From assembly GCA_037783545.1 (NCBI GenBank), contig JBBELK010000540.1, positions 682,001 through 746,000 on the forward strand: 64,000 nucleotides of DNA. Reading direction: 5' to 3'. The notes below the pieces were generated by a model that searched no databases, was not told where the DNA came from, and saw only the letters and a program-made list of their open reading frames with translations. The stretch comes from Henricia sp. BOLD:AAB3569 (taxonomy: Eukaryota; Echinodermata; Asteroidea; Spinulosida; Echinasteridae). The first letter of the stretch is position 1; each line of letters begins with the position of its first letter. Positions 21,693-31,252 of this stretch are shown here, one piece after another. A program made the position numbers and the translations under genes.

Positions 21693-21880
21693 TGCTATTT
21701 TGGTATTGGTTGGCATACCGTAACCATACGCGAGTGGCCGCTGACTCTGTCTTCTGTCTTCTAAAGTCGATCCGAGATGACCGCCGTCTCCAGAAGGACT
21801 TACTCATGTATCCATGTTATGAACAATGTTATAGCAGGCCTTTGTGTTTGTGCAGTCAAGTTTGTCTCACAGGACAGTCT

Positions 21881-21892
21881 TCACACGGGGCA
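21881..21892 (+). pseudogene. tRNA-Met 3' remnant, unit 41
   Basis: Only the last 12 bases (TCACACGGGGCA) remain, fused to upstream spacer by a 132 bp deletion with a TC overlap at the junction. No A box, anticodon or D arm is left. Confidence 0.9.
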
Positions 21893-22035
21893 GTCTCTGT
21901 CGTTTTGTAATGCTTCCTTTTTATATTATTGTTGTCTGCGTGAGGCTCAGGGTTTGGTAATGTCCTCATTTTAAACTGGAATGGCTCGTTTGGTTCCAAC
22001 CATGCTGCCTGCGACCTAAAAGACAGCTTCACGTG

Positions 22036-22043
22036 GACCACGT
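22036..22043 (+). pseudogene. tRNA-Arg 5' fragment, unit 41, split by element
   Basis: GACCACGT, positions 1-8 of tRNA-Arg, is followed directly by the left end of the 22044-24609 element. The rest of the gene is at 24610-24676. Confidence 0.9.
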
Positions 22044-22067
22044 CCCTTACAAAACAAATATAATGGT
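22044..22067 (+). repeat. left terminal inverted repeat
   Basis: The first 11 bases, CCCTTACAAAA, match the complement of the right end exactly. The next 13 match at 8 positions and end in AATGGT in both. Confidence 0.85.
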
Positions 22068-22760
22068 ATTCAATGGTATTCAATGGTTCCGTATGGTAAT
22101 TGTACGGTAGTGAATGGTATGTAATGGTATGTAATGGTAATGTAACGGTTATTCAGTGGTGTACAATGGTAAGATTAAAAAGACTGAATGGTAAGCAGTG
22201 GTACTGAATGGTTGCATATGGTAATTATATTGTACGAATGGTATGCAATGGTATTACAATGGTTATCCAGTGGTATGCAATGGTAATATTCCAAAGGACT
22301 GAATGGTAAGCAGTGGTATTCAATGGTTGCGTATGGTAATGATATTGTACGTATGGTATGCAATCGTAATACAATGGTTATTCAGTGGTATGCAATGGTA
22401 ATATTAAATAGGACTGCATGGTTGTGTATGGTAACGATAGTGTACGTATGGTATGCAATGGTAATACAATGGTTATTCAGTGGTATGCAATGGTAATATT
22501 GCAAAGGACTGAATGGTAAGCAGTGGTATTCAATGGTTGCTCATGGTAATGATATTGTACGTATGGTGTGCAATGGTGCACCAGTGGTATTATATTTTGG
22601 CGAGATTTAAAAAAAAATGGAAATTGTATGGTAATCAATTGTATTCAATGGTTGTGTAAGGTATGGTAATTGAATGGTGTGCAATGGTAATGCAGTGGTA
22701 CATCAGAGGTATATATGGTAAGATCTCGAGTCACGAATGGTGCACGGTGGTTAAAATTCA
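22062..22760. repeat. AATGGT-rich subterminal region with ~115 bp repeat
   Basis: Dozens of AATGGT, TATGGT and AGTGGT motifs occur on the + strand. Over them lies a longer period: a GACTGAATGGTAAGCAGTGG-like start recurs near 22182, 22298, 22412 and 22507, spacing 95-116 bp. Subterminal motif clusters of this kind often bind transposases in DNA transposons, which is inference here. No gene is seen. Confidence 0.75.
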
Positions 22761-23017
22761 AAATAAAGTTAAACTTAAATTTACATCAAAATGACTAGAG
22801 AATATAATATAAACCAACATATATCATAACGACCCTGGCCGTGACGTACAAGTAGCTGGTATTTATTAAGAATAAATTAAACAACTACGAACATAATTCA
22901 GTCTCAGAAAAACGGTCCGGAATTCCAATTTTTCGCTTAGAAACGTTTCTCTCATGAAGTTATAAATCCTACCGACAGTGTCTTCCGTTTGCTTTTATTA
23001 TAAAAAGCGAAAAACCC

Positions 23018-23029
23018 GGTATCGATACC
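23018..23029. promoter_or_regulatory. palindrome GGTATCGATACC
   Basis: A perfect 12 bp palindrome containing TATCGATA, the sequence known in Drosophila as the DREF site. A regulatory role here is speculative. Confidence 0.35.
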
Positions 23030-23090
23030 ATTTCCCCATGTAGCTTTTATGGGAAATGACTGAGAAAACCCCTACAAATATCGAATACAG

Positions 23091-23104
23091 TAGTATCGAT
23101 ACTA
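23091..23104. promoter_or_regulatory. palindrome TAGTATCGATACTA
   Basis: A second perfect palindrome (14 bp) around TATCGATA, about 74 bp from the first and 81 bp upstream of the ATG at 23185. Confidence 0.35.
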
Positions 23105-23184
23105 TGCAGAGCACCAGTTTACTTGCACAGGTTGTAATTACTGGGAACCAGCGCAGCGTAACTGTCGCACGATCACTATTCAAG

Positions 23185-23304
23185 ATGGCGTCCACATCAT
23201 GCTCTCCGGTTTGTACTTCTTGTCGCCAAGTTTTGAAACTACTGGGATGGAAACATGATATTAAAGGCAACCAGAAGCGACAGAATTATAGAGTCAATGA
23301 TTAA
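23185..23304 (+). CDS. 39-codon frame after CAAGATGGCG, unrecognised
   Basis: The ATG sits in CAAGATGGCG, a good animal start context (purine at -3, G at +4). The frame encodes a small Cys/Lys-rich peptide starting MASTSCSPVCTSC and ends at TAA. Two CxxC-like spacings are visible (CSPVC, CTSC), but no known domain. It might be a captured first exon, a decayed transposase start, or chance. Evidence is weak. Confidence 0.2.
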   Translation: MASTSCSPVCTSCRQVLKLLGWKHDIKGNQKRQNYRVND

Positions 23305-23404
23305 AAAGAGTTTGAGTTCATCAGAGCTTAAAAGGAAAAGGAAAAAAAGCATTTTTAAGCGGGGTATTTTCTTCGCATACACGGCGGTCGTCGATAATGG
23401 AGGA

Positions 23405-23428
23405 CAACTCGTACCTTTGCCAACTCGT
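23405..23428 (+). repeat. internal inverted repeat, left arm
   Basis: CAACTCGTACCTTTGCCAAC and the next four bases match the complement of 23799-23822 at 22 of 24 positions. A degenerate related copy lies near 23467-23487. Confidence 0.6.
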
Positions 23429-23798
23429 ACCTTATTAATCTGGAACACGTAACATGGGCAAGTCATACTTTGGCCAACTTGTACCGTGTATTCCGTCAAT
23501 TCTTGCAGTGGCGTAAGTAGTGCCTTCAAGGCTCTGAACCGTATCAGATCGGCGGATTATTTCGTGAAGATTCCACAAAAATAACACGAATTTGACTTGA
23601 AGTTACTGTAGCTAGACTACGGTGCTTTTGCAACGCGCGGACTGATCAGGTCACGGCATATATTATATGCCCTACGTATACGTACACATGAAGTAGCATA
23701 TTGGAGCACACGCAGCGTGGCACCGGTGGTTTTTGCTACTCCACGCACTGACAACTGTATTAATGATCATCTAGAGTTCATTGATTAAACGTAGGTCT

Positions 23799-23822
23799 AC
23801 GAGTTGGTAAAGGTACGAGTTT
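23799..23822 (-). repeat. internal inverted repeat, right arm
   Basis: Complement of 23405-23428 with two differences. Together the arms bracket about 418 bp that could be a nested small element. No clear target duplication was seen. Confidence 0.6.
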
Positions 23823-24240
23823 GTAAAAGTAGTTTTTACATAACCACGCTTTTTGTATATAATTCAGAAGAAAATTTCATTCATGCAAAATTATCTACAG
23901 GTTTGGTTACACACGTTAAGTTAATTCAAAGTGCTACTTGTTGAGTTGTTTTTCTTCAGTTGCTACATAGAAAGACGTGTGCCGAAGAAAAATACAAGCC
24001 ACTATCTCTTTCTAATATGACATAATAATGTAAGAAAACGTACTGAAGAAATTACAAGTTCTTCTTTGAAAACATATTGTGTTATGACATTTGCGATGGA
24101 CTTAGTGCGTATGGGTTTATACAATAATTTAATTTACCACTGGCAATTACCACTAGTCATTCAATGTTTTCAATGGCGTTTTCAAGAATGGTAAAATTTA
24201 ACGATACTCTTTATGGTAAAACCATTAATTAGTAGTGGTA

Positions 24241-24505
24241 TTTACCACTGACAATGGTACATTTTTACCATTGACAATGGTACATTTTTACCATTGACAA
24301 TGGTACATTTTTACCATTGACAATGGTACATTTTACCATTGACAATGGTACATTTTACCATTGACACGCAATGGTAAATTTACCATTGACACGCAATGGT
24401 AAATTTACCATTGACACGCAATGGTACATTTTACCACTGGCAATGGTTCAGTTTTACCACTGGCAATGGTACAATTTTACCACTGGCAATGGTACATTTA
24501 CCATT
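24241..24505. repeat. hairpin minisatellite of TACCATTG-x-CAATGGTA units
   Basis: Eleven tandem units of 22-25 bp. Each is a small inverted repeat with a 1-5 base centre (A, ACACG or, in the TACCACTGG units, a shifted centre). Three sub-types occur in blocks, indicating local slippage. Strand separation would give a row of hairpins. Confidence 0.85.
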
Positions 24506-24585
24506 TAAAAAAACGTTCCAAAACACCATTATATATACCATTGAATATTGCTAGTGGTAATTGTCAGTGGTATTTTTAATGGTAA

Positions 24586-24609
24586 ACCATTGGCATTTTT
24601 TTGTAAGGG
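24586..24609 (-). repeat. right terminal inverted repeat
   Basis: Ends in TTTTGTAAGGG, the complement of the left terminus. A T-run of seven precedes GTAAGGG. Confidence 0.85.
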
Positions 24610-24676
24610 GTGGCCTAATGGATAAGGCGTCCGACTTCGGATCGGAAGATTGAGGGTTCGAATCCCTTCGTGGTTG
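24610..24676 (+). pseudogene. tRNA-Arg 3' part, unit 41, split by element
   Basis: Positions 7-73 of tRNA-Arg. Positions 1-6 (GACCAC) are replaced by the element end TAAGGG, so the acceptor stem cannot form. The A box, B box and terminator remain, so it could still be transcribed but not matured normally. Confidence 0.9.
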
Positions 24677-24935
24677 TGCTATTTTGGTATTGGTTGGCAT
24701 ACCGTAACCATACGCGAGTGGCCGCTGACTCTGTCTTCTGTCTTCTAAAGTCGATCCGAGATGACCGCCGTCTCCAGAAGGACTTACTCATGTATCCATG
24801 TTATGAACAATGTTATAGCAGGCCTTTGTGTTTGTGCAGTCAAGTTTGTCTCACAGGACAGTCTTCTTCAGCTAGCTCATGACAGACGATTGCAACTTTC
24901 AGCGCTGAGAGGTTGTCCAAAAGTGTGGCTTATGT

Positions 24936-25008
24936 GCCTCGTTGGCGCAGTCGGCAGCGCGTTAGTCTCATAATCTGAAGGTCGTGAGTTCGAGCCTCAC
25001 ACGGGGCA
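24936..25008 (+). tRNA. tRNA-Met(CAT), unit 42, C28T
   Basis: Anticodon-stem C28-G42 becomes a T-G wobble. Confidence 0.92.
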
Positions 25009-25151
25009 GTCTCTGTCGTTTTGTAATGCTTCCTTTTTATATTATTGTTGTCTGCGTGAGGCTCAGGGTTTGGTAATGTCCTCATTTTAAACTGGAATGG
25101 CTCGTTTGGTTCCAACCATGCTGCCTGCGACCTGAAAGACAGCTTCACGTG

Positions 25152-25224
25152 GACCACGTGGCCTAATGGATAAGGCGTCCGACTTCGGATCGGAAGATTG
25201 AGGGTTCGAATCCCTTCGTGGTTG
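25152..25224 (+). tRNA. tRNA-Arg(TCG), unit 42
   Basis: Same as copy at 271. Confidence 0.96.
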
Positions 25225-25483
25225 TGCTATTTTGGTATTGGTTGGCATACCGTAACCATACGCGAGTGGCCGCTGACTCTGTCTTCTGTCTTCTAAAGTC
25301 GATCCCAGATGACCGCCGTCTCCAGAAGGACTTACTCATGTATCCATGTTATGAACAATGTTATAGCAGGCCTTTGTGTTTGTGCAGTCAAGTTTGTCTC
25401 ACAGGACAGTCTTCTTCAGCTAGCTCATGACAGACGATTGCAACTTTCAGCGCTGAGAGGTTGTCCAAAAGTGTGGCTTATGT

Positions 25484-25556
25484 GCCTCGTTGGCGCATTC
25501 GGCAGCGCGTCAGTCTCATAATCTGAAGGTCGTGAGTTCGAGCCTCACACGGGGCA
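25484..25556 (+). tRNA. tRNA-Met(CAT), unit 43, G15T
   Basis: G15 of the Levitt pair is T; A-box position altered. Possibly impaired. Confidence 0.82.
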
Positions 25557-25699
25557 GTCTCTGTCGTTTTGTATTGCTTCCTTTTTATATTATTGTTGTC
25601 TGCGTGAGGCTCAGGGTTTGGTAATGTCCTCATTTTAAACTGGAATGGCTCGTTTGGTTCCAACCATGCTGCCTGCGACCTGAAAGACAGCTTCACGTG

Positions 25700-25772
25700 G
25701 ACCACGTGGCCTAATGGATAAGGCGTCCGACTTCGGATCGGAAGATTGAGGGTTCGAATCCCTTCGTGGTTG
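25700..25772 (+). tRNA. tRNA-Arg(TCG), unit 43
   Basis: Same as copy at 271. Confidence 0.96.
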
Positions 25773-26031
25773 TGCTATTTTGGTATTGGTTGGCATACCG
25801 TAACCATACGCGAGTGGCCGCTGACTCTGTCTTCTGTCTTCTAAAGTCGATCCGAGATGACCGCCGTCTCCAGAAGGACTTACTCATGTATCCATGTTAT
25901 GAACAATGTTATAGCAGGCCTTTGTGTTTGTGCAGTCAAGTTTGTCTCACAGGACAGTCTTCTTCAGCTAGCTCATGACAGACGATTGCAACTTTCAGCG
26001 CTGAGAGGTTGTCCAAAAGTGTGGCTTATGT

Positions 26032-26104
26032 GCCTCGTTGGCGCAGTCGGCAGCGTGTCAGTCTCATCATCTGAAGGTCGTGAGTTCGAGCCTCACACGG
26101 GGCA
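26032..26104 (+). tRNA. tRNA-Met(CAT), unit 44, A37C and C25T
   Basis: A37, the base after the anticodon, is C. This position is a purine in essentially all tRNAs and carries t6A in elongator tRNA-Met. C25T adds a D-stem wobble. Confidence 0.8.
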
Positions 26105-26247
26105 GTCTCTGTCGTTTTGTAATGCTTCCTTTTTATATTATTGTTGTCTGCGTGAGGCTCAGGGTTTGGTAATGTCCTCATTTTAAACTGGAATGGCTCG
26201 TTTGGTTCCAACCATGCTGCCTGCGACCTGAAAGACAGCTTCACGTG

Positions 26248-26320
26248 GACCACGTGGCCTAATGGATAAGGCGTCCGACTTCGGATCGGAAGATTGAGGG
26301 TTCGAATCCCTTCGTGGTTG
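26248..26320 (+). tRNA. tRNA-Arg(TCG), unit 44
   Basis: Same as copy at 271. Confidence 0.96.
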
Positions 26321-26579
26321 TGCTATTTTGGTATTGGTTGGCATACCGTAACCATACGCGAGTGGCCGCTGACTCTGTCTTCTGTCTTCTAAAGTCGATC
26401 CGAGATGACCGCCGTCTCCAGAAGGACTTACTCATGTATCCATGTTATGAACAATGTTATAGCAGGCCTTTGTGTTTGTGCAGTCAAGTTTGTCTCACAG
26501 GACAGTCTTCTTCAGCTAGCTCATGACAGACGATTGCAACTTTCAGCGCTGAGAGGTTGTCCAAAAGTGTGGCTTATGT

Positions 26580-26652
26580 GCCTCGTTGGCGCAGTCGGCA
26601 GCGCGTCAGTCTCATAATCTGAAGGTCGTGAGTTCGAGCCTCACACGGGGCA
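26580..26652 (+). tRNA. tRNA-Met(CAT), unit 45
   Basis: Same as copy at 55. Confidence 0.96.
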
Positions 26653-26795
26653 GTCTCTGTCGTTTTGTAATGCTTCCTTTTTATATTATTGTTGTCTGCG
26701 TGAGGCTCAGGGTTTGGTAATGTCCTCATTTTAAACTGGAATGGCTCGTTTGGTTCCAACCATGCTGCCTGCGACCTGAAAGAAAGCTTCACGTG

Positions 26796-26868
26796 GACCA
26801 CGTGGCCTAATGGATAAGGCGTCCGACTTCGGATCGGAAGATTGAGGGTTCGAATCCCTTCGTGGTTG
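26796..26868 (+). tRNA. tRNA-Arg(TCG), unit 45
   Basis: Same as copy at 271. Confidence 0.96.
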
Positions 26869-27127
26869 TGCTATTTTGGTATTGGTTGGCATACCGTAAC
26901 CATACGCGAGTGGCCGCTGACTCTGTCTTCTGTCTTCTAAAGTCGATCCGAGATGACCGCCGTCTCCAGAAGGACTTACTCATGTATCCATGTTATGAAC
27001 AATGTTATAGCAGGCCTTTGTGTTTGTGCAGTCAAGTTTGTCTCACAGGACAGTCTTCTTCAGCTAGCTCATGACAGAGGATTGCAACTTTCAGCGCTGA
27101 GAGGTTGTCCAAAAGTGTGGCTTATGT

Positions 27128-27200
27128 GCCTCGTTGGCGCAGTCGGCAGCGCGTCAGTCTCATAATCTGAAGGTCGTGAGTTCGAGCCTCACACGGGGCA
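27128..27200 (+). tRNA. tRNA-Met(CAT), unit 46
   Basis: Same as copy at 55. Confidence 0.96.
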
Positions 27201-27343
27201 GTCTCTGTCGTTTTGTAATGCTTCCTTTTTATATTATTGTTGTCTGCGTGAGGCTCAGGGTTTGGTAATGTCCTCATTTTAAACTGGAATGGCTCGTTTG
27301 GTTCCAACCATGCTGCCTGCGACCTGAAAGACAGCTTCACGTG

Positions 27344-27416
27344 GACCACGTGGCCTAATGGATAAGGCGTCCGACTTCGGATCGGAAGATTGAGGGTTCG
27401 AATCCCTTCGTGGTTG
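27344..27416 (+). tRNA. tRNA-Arg(TCG), unit 46
   Basis: Same as copy at 271. Confidence 0.96.
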
Positions 27417-27675
27417 TGCTATTTTGGTATTGGTTGGCATACCGTAACCATACGCGAGTGGCCGCTGACTCTGTCTTCTGTCTTCTAAAGTCGATCCGAG
27501 ATGACCGCCGTCTCCAGAAGGACTTACTCATGTATCCATGTTATGAACAATGTTATAGCAGGCCTTTGTGTTTGTGCAGTCAAGTTTGTCTCACAGGACA
27601 GTCTTCTTCAGCTAGCTCATGACAGACGATTGCAACTTTCAGCGCTGAGAGGTTGTCCAAAAGTGTGGCTTATGT

Positions 27676-27748
27676 GCCTCGTTGGCGCAGTCGGCAGCGC
27701 GTCAGTCTCATCATCTGAAGGTCGTGAGTTCGAGCCTCACACGGGGCA
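27676..27748 (+). tRNA. tRNA-Met(CAT), unit 47, A37C
   Basis: Anticodon loop CTCATCA in place of CTCATAA; otherwise consensus. Confidence 0.82.
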
Positions 27749-27891
27749 GTCTCTGTCGTTTTGTAATGCTTCCTTTTTATATTATTGTTGTCTGCGTGAG
27801 GCTCAGGGTTTGGTAATGTCCTCATTTTAAACTGGAATGGCTCGTTTGGTTCCAACCATGCTGCCTGCGACCTGAAAGACAGCTTCACGTG

Positions 27892-27964
27892 GACCACGTG
27901 GCCTAATGGATAAGGCGTCCGACTTCGGATCGGAAGATTGAGGGTTCGAATCCCTTCGTGGTTG
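27892..27964 (+). tRNA. tRNA-Arg(TCG), unit 47
   Basis: Same as copy at 271. Confidence 0.96.
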
Positions 27965-28223
27965 TGCTATTTTGGTATTGGTTGGCATACCGTAACCATA
28001 CGCGAGTGGCCGCTGACTCTGTCTTCTGTCTTCTAAAGTCGATCCGAGATGACCGCCGTCTCCAGAAGGACTTACTCATGTATCCATGTTATGAACAATG
28101 TTATAGCAGGCCTTTGTGTTTGTGCAGTCAAGTTTGTCTCACAGGACAGTCTTCTTCAGCTAGCTCATGACAGACGATTGCAACTTTCAGCGCTGAGAGG
28201 TTGTCCAAAAGTGTGGCTTATGT

Positions 28224-28296
28224 GCCTCGTTGGCGCAGTCGGCAGCGCGTCAGTCTCATAATCTGAAGGTCGTGAGTTCGAGCCTCACACGGGGCA
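28224..28296 (+). tRNA. tRNA-Met(CAT), unit 48
   Basis: Same as copy at 55. Confidence 0.96.
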
Positions 28297-28439
28297 GTCT
28301 CTGTCGTTTTGTAATGCTTCCTTTTTATATTATTGTTGTCTGCGTGAGGCTCAGGGTTTGGTAATGTCCTCATTTTAAACTGGAATGGCTCGTTTGGTTC
28401 CAACCATGCTGCCTGCGACCTGAAAGACAGCTTCACGTG

Positions 28440-28512
28440 GACCACGTGGCCTAATGGATAAGGCGTCCGACTTCGGATCGGAAGATTGAGGGTTCGAATC
28501 CCTTCGTGGTTG
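28440..28512 (+). tRNA. tRNA-Arg(TCG), unit 48
   Basis: Same as copy at 271. Confidence 0.96.
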
Positions 28513-28771
28513 TGCTATTTTGGTATTGGTTGGCATACCGTAACCATACGCGAGTGGCCGCTGACTCTGTCTTCTGTCTTCTAAAGTCGATCCGAGATGA
28601 CCGCCGTCTCCAGAAGGACTTACTCATGTATCCATGTTATGAACAATGTTATAGCAGGCCTTTGTGTTTGTGCAGTCAAGTTTGTCTCACAGGACAGTCT
28701 TCTTCAGCTAGCTCATGACAGACGATTGCAACTTTCAGCGCTGAGAGGTTGTCCAAAAGTGTGGCTTATGT

Positions 28772-28844
28772 GCCTCGTTGGCGCAGTCGGCAGCGCGTCA
28801 GTCTCATAATCTGAAGGTCGTGAGTTCGAGCCTCACACGGGGCA
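28772..28844 (+). tRNA. tRNA-Met(CAT), unit 49
   Basis: Same as copy at 55. Confidence 0.96.
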
Positions 28845-28987
28845 GTCTCTGTCGTTTTGTAATGCTTCCTTTTTATATTATTGTTGTCTGCGTGAGGCTC
28901 AGGGTTTGGTAATGTCCTCATTTTAAACTGGAATGGCTCGTTTGGTTCCAACCATGCTGCCTGCGACCTGAAAGACAGCTTCACGTG

Positions 28988-29060
28988 GACCACGTGGCCT
29001 AATGGATAAGGCGTCCGACTTCGGATCGGAAGATTGAGGGTTCGAATCCCTTCGTGGTTG
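28988..29060 (+). tRNA. tRNA-Arg(TCG), unit 49
   Basis: Same as copy at 271. Confidence 0.96.
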
Positions 29061-29319
29061 TGCTATTTTGGTATTGGTTGGCATACCGTAACCATACGCG
29101 AGTGGCCGCTGACTCTGTCTTCTGTCTTCTAAAGTCGATCCCAGATGACCGCCGTCTCCAGAAGGACTTACTCATGTATCCATGTTATGAACAATGTTAT
29201 AGCAGGCCTTTGTGTTTGTGCAGTCAAGTTTGTCTCACAGGACAGTCTTCTTCAGCTAGCTCATGACAGACGATTGCAACTTTCAGCGCTGAGAGGTTGT
29301 CCAAAAGTGTGGCTTATGT

Positions 29320-29392
29320 GCCTCGTTGGCGCAGTCGGCAGCGCGTCAGTCTCATAATCTGAAGGTCGTGAGTTCGAGCCTCACACGGGGCA
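29320..29392 (+). tRNA. tRNA-Met(CAT), unit 50
   Basis: Same as copy at 55. Confidence 0.96.
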
Positions 29393-29535
29393 GTCTCTGT
29401 CGTTTTGTATTGCTTCCTTTTTATATTATTGTTGTCTGCGTGAGGCTCAGGGTTTGGTAATGTCCTCATTTTAAACTGGAATGGCTCGTTTGGTTCCAAC
29501 CATGCTGCCTGCGACCTGAAAGACAGCTTCACGTG

Positions 29536-29608
29536 GACCACGTGGCCTAATGGATAAGGCGTCCGACTTCGGATCGGAAGATTGAGGGTTCGAATCCCTT
29601 CGTGGTTG
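29536..29608 (+). tRNA. tRNA-Arg(TCG), unit 50
   Basis: Same as copy at 271. Confidence 0.96.
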
Positions 29609-29867
29609 TGCTATTTTGGTATTGGTTGGCATACCGTAACCATACGCGAGTGGCCGCTGACTCTGTCTTCTGTCTTCTAAAGTCGATCCGAGCTGACCGC
29701 CGTCTCCAGAAGGACTTACTCATGTATCCATGTTATGAACAATGTTATAGCAGGCCTTTGTGTTTGTGCAGTCAAGTTTGTCTCACAGGACAGTCTTCTT
29801 CAGCTAGCTCATGACAGACGATTGCAACTTTCAGCGCTGAGAGGTTGTCCAAAAGTGTGGCTTATGT

Positions 29868-29940
29868 GCCTCGTTGGCGCAGTCGGCAGCGCGTCGGTCT
29901 CATAATCTGAAGGTCGTGAGTTCGAGCCTCACACGGGGCA
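29868..29940 (+). tRNA. tRNA-Met(CAT), unit 51, A29G
   Basis: Anticodon-stem A29-T41 becomes a G-T wobble. Also in units 57 and 60. Confidence 0.92.
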
Positions 29941-30083
29941 GTCTCTGTCGTTTTGTAATGCTTCCTTTTTATATTATTGTTGTCTGCGTGAGGCTCAGGG
30001 TTTGGTAATGTCCTCATTTTAAACTGGAATGGCTCGTTTGGTTCCAACCATGCTGCCTGCGACCTGAAAGACAGCTTCACGTG

Positions 30084-30156
30084 GACCACGTGGCCTAATG
30101 GATAAGGCGTCCGACTTCGGATCGGAAGATTGAGGGTTCGAATCCCTTCGTGGTTG
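30084..30156 (+). tRNA. tRNA-Arg(TCG), unit 51
   Basis: Same as copy at 271. Confidence 0.96.
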
Positions 30157-30415
30157 TGCTATTTTGGTATTGGTTGGCATACCGTAACCATACGCGAGTG
30201 GCCGCTGACTCTGTCTTCTGTCTTCTAAAGTCGATCCGAGATGACCGCCGTCTCCAGAAGGACTTACTCATGTATCCATGTTATGAACAATGTTATAGCA
30301 GGCCTTTGTGTTTGTGCAGTCAAATTTGTCTCACAGGACAGTCTTCTTCAGCTAGCTCATGACAGACGATTGCAACTTTCAGCGCTGAGAGGTTGTCCAA
30401 AAGTGTGGCTTATGT

Positions 30416-30488
30416 GCCTCGTTGGCGCAGTCGGCAGCGCGTCAGTCTCATAATCTGAAGTTCGTGAGTTCGAGCCTCACACGGGGCA
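30416..30488 (+). tRNA. tRNA-Met(CAT), unit 52, G46T
   Basis: Variable-loop G46 (the usual m7G site) is T. Confidence 0.88.
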
Positions 30489-30631
30489 GTCTCTGTCGTT
30501 TTGTAATGCTTCCTTTTTATATTATTGTTGTCTGCGTGAGGCTCAGTGTTTGGTAATGTCCTCATTTTAAACTGGAATGGCTCGTTTGGTTCCAACCATG
30601 CTGCCTGCGACCTGAAAGACAGCTTCACGTG

Positions 30632-30704
30632 GACCACGTGGCCTAATGGATAAGGCGTCCGACTTCGGATCGGAAGATTGAGGGTTCGAATCCCTTCGTG
30701 GTTG
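30632..30704 (+). tRNA. tRNA-Arg(TCG), unit 52
   Basis: Same as copy at 271. Confidence 0.96.
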
Positions 30705-30963
30705 TGCTATTTTGGTATTGGTTGGCATACCGTAACCATACGCGAGTGGCCACTGACTCTGTCTTCTGTCTTCTAAAGTCGATCCGAGATGACCGCCGTC
30801 TCCAGAAGGACTTACTCATGTATCCATGTTATGAACAATGTTATAGCAGGCCTTTGTGTTTGTGCAGTCAAGTTTGTCTCACAGGACAGTCTTCTTCAGC
30901 TAGCTCATGACAGACGATTGCAACTTTCAGCGCTGAGAGGTTGTCCAAAAGTGTGGCTTATGT

Positions 30964-31036
30964 GCCTCGTTGGCGCAGTCGGCAGCGCGTCATTCTCATA
31001 ATCTGAAGGTCGTGAGTTCGAGCCTCACACGGGGCA
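30964..31036 (+). tRNA. tRNA-Met(CAT), unit 53, G30T
   Basis: G30T breaks the G30-C40 anticodon-stem pair next to the existing T31-T39 apposition. Likely weakened. Confidence 0.8.
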
Positions 31037-31179
31037 GTCTCTGTCGTTTTGTAATGCTTCCTTTTTATATTATTGTTGTCTGCGTGAGGCTCAGGGTTTG
31101 GTAATGTCCTCATTTTAAACTGGAATGGCTCGTTTGGTTCCAACCATGCTGCCTGCGACCTGAAAGACAGCTTCACGTG

Positions 31180-31252
31180 GACCACGTGGCCTAATGGATA
31201 AGGCGTCCGACTTCGGATCGGAAGATTGAGGGTTCGAATCCCTTCGTGGTTG
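31180..31252 (+). tRNA. tRNA-Arg(TCG), unit 53
   Basis: Same as copy at 271. Confidence 0.96.

Larger units (their letters stand above)
1..22043 (+). repeat. tandem tRNA-Met/tRNA-Arg array, segment 1 (units 1-41)
   Basis: Head-to-tail copies of a 548 bp unit: tRNA-Met (73 bp), 143 bp spacer, tRNA-Arg (73 bp), 259 bp spacer. Length departures are seen directly: a 7 bp loss of one TGTCTTC copy in the spacer near 2047, 7 bp losses inside tRNA-Arg at 3004 and 10669, 1 bp losses in a T-run near 17720 and 21007, and a 132 bp loss in unit 41 that removes most of tRNA-Met. Units 1 and 4 share extra spacer changes. The spacers hold no other gene that I can recognise. The segment starts inside a unit, so the array continues to the left of the window. 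It ends where a transposon-like element splits the tRNA-Arg of unit 41. Confidence 0.97.
22761..24235. other. unique core of the TIR element, no recognisable gene
   Basis: AT-rich sequence whose open frames are short and unlike any family I know. It contains two TATCGATA palindromes, a short ATGGCG-initiated frame and an internal inverted repeat, each listed separately. Nothing further is supported. Confidence 0.6.
22044..24609. mobile_element. non-autonomous DNA transposon-like element in tRNA-Arg
   Basis: A 2566 bp insertion with inverted ends: CCCTTACAAAA on the left and its exact complement at the right end. The match extends imperfectly to 24 bp ending in AATGGT. GT is present on both sides where the intact tRNA-Arg has one GT, giving an apparent 2 bp target duplication; phase across the insertion (2566 + 2) confirms this. 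The left subterminal 0.7 kb is dense in AATGGT motifs, and the right subterminal 0.27 kb is a tandem array of small ACCATTG/CAATGGT inverted repeats. The 1.3 kb core is AT-rich with no recognisable transposase, so it would need enzyme from elsewhere. I cannot assign the superfamily. Confidence 0.85.

Noticed and set aside
22062..22760. Telomeric or centromeric simple satellite
   Set aside because: The AATGGT motif is irregularly spaced, confined between the element's inverted ends, and mirrored at the other end as ACCATT.
22044..24609. Membership in the Dada superfamily, which targets multicopy small-RNA genes
   Set aside because: Only a 2 bp flanking duplication is seen, against 6-7 bp for Dada, and no transposase is present to test.
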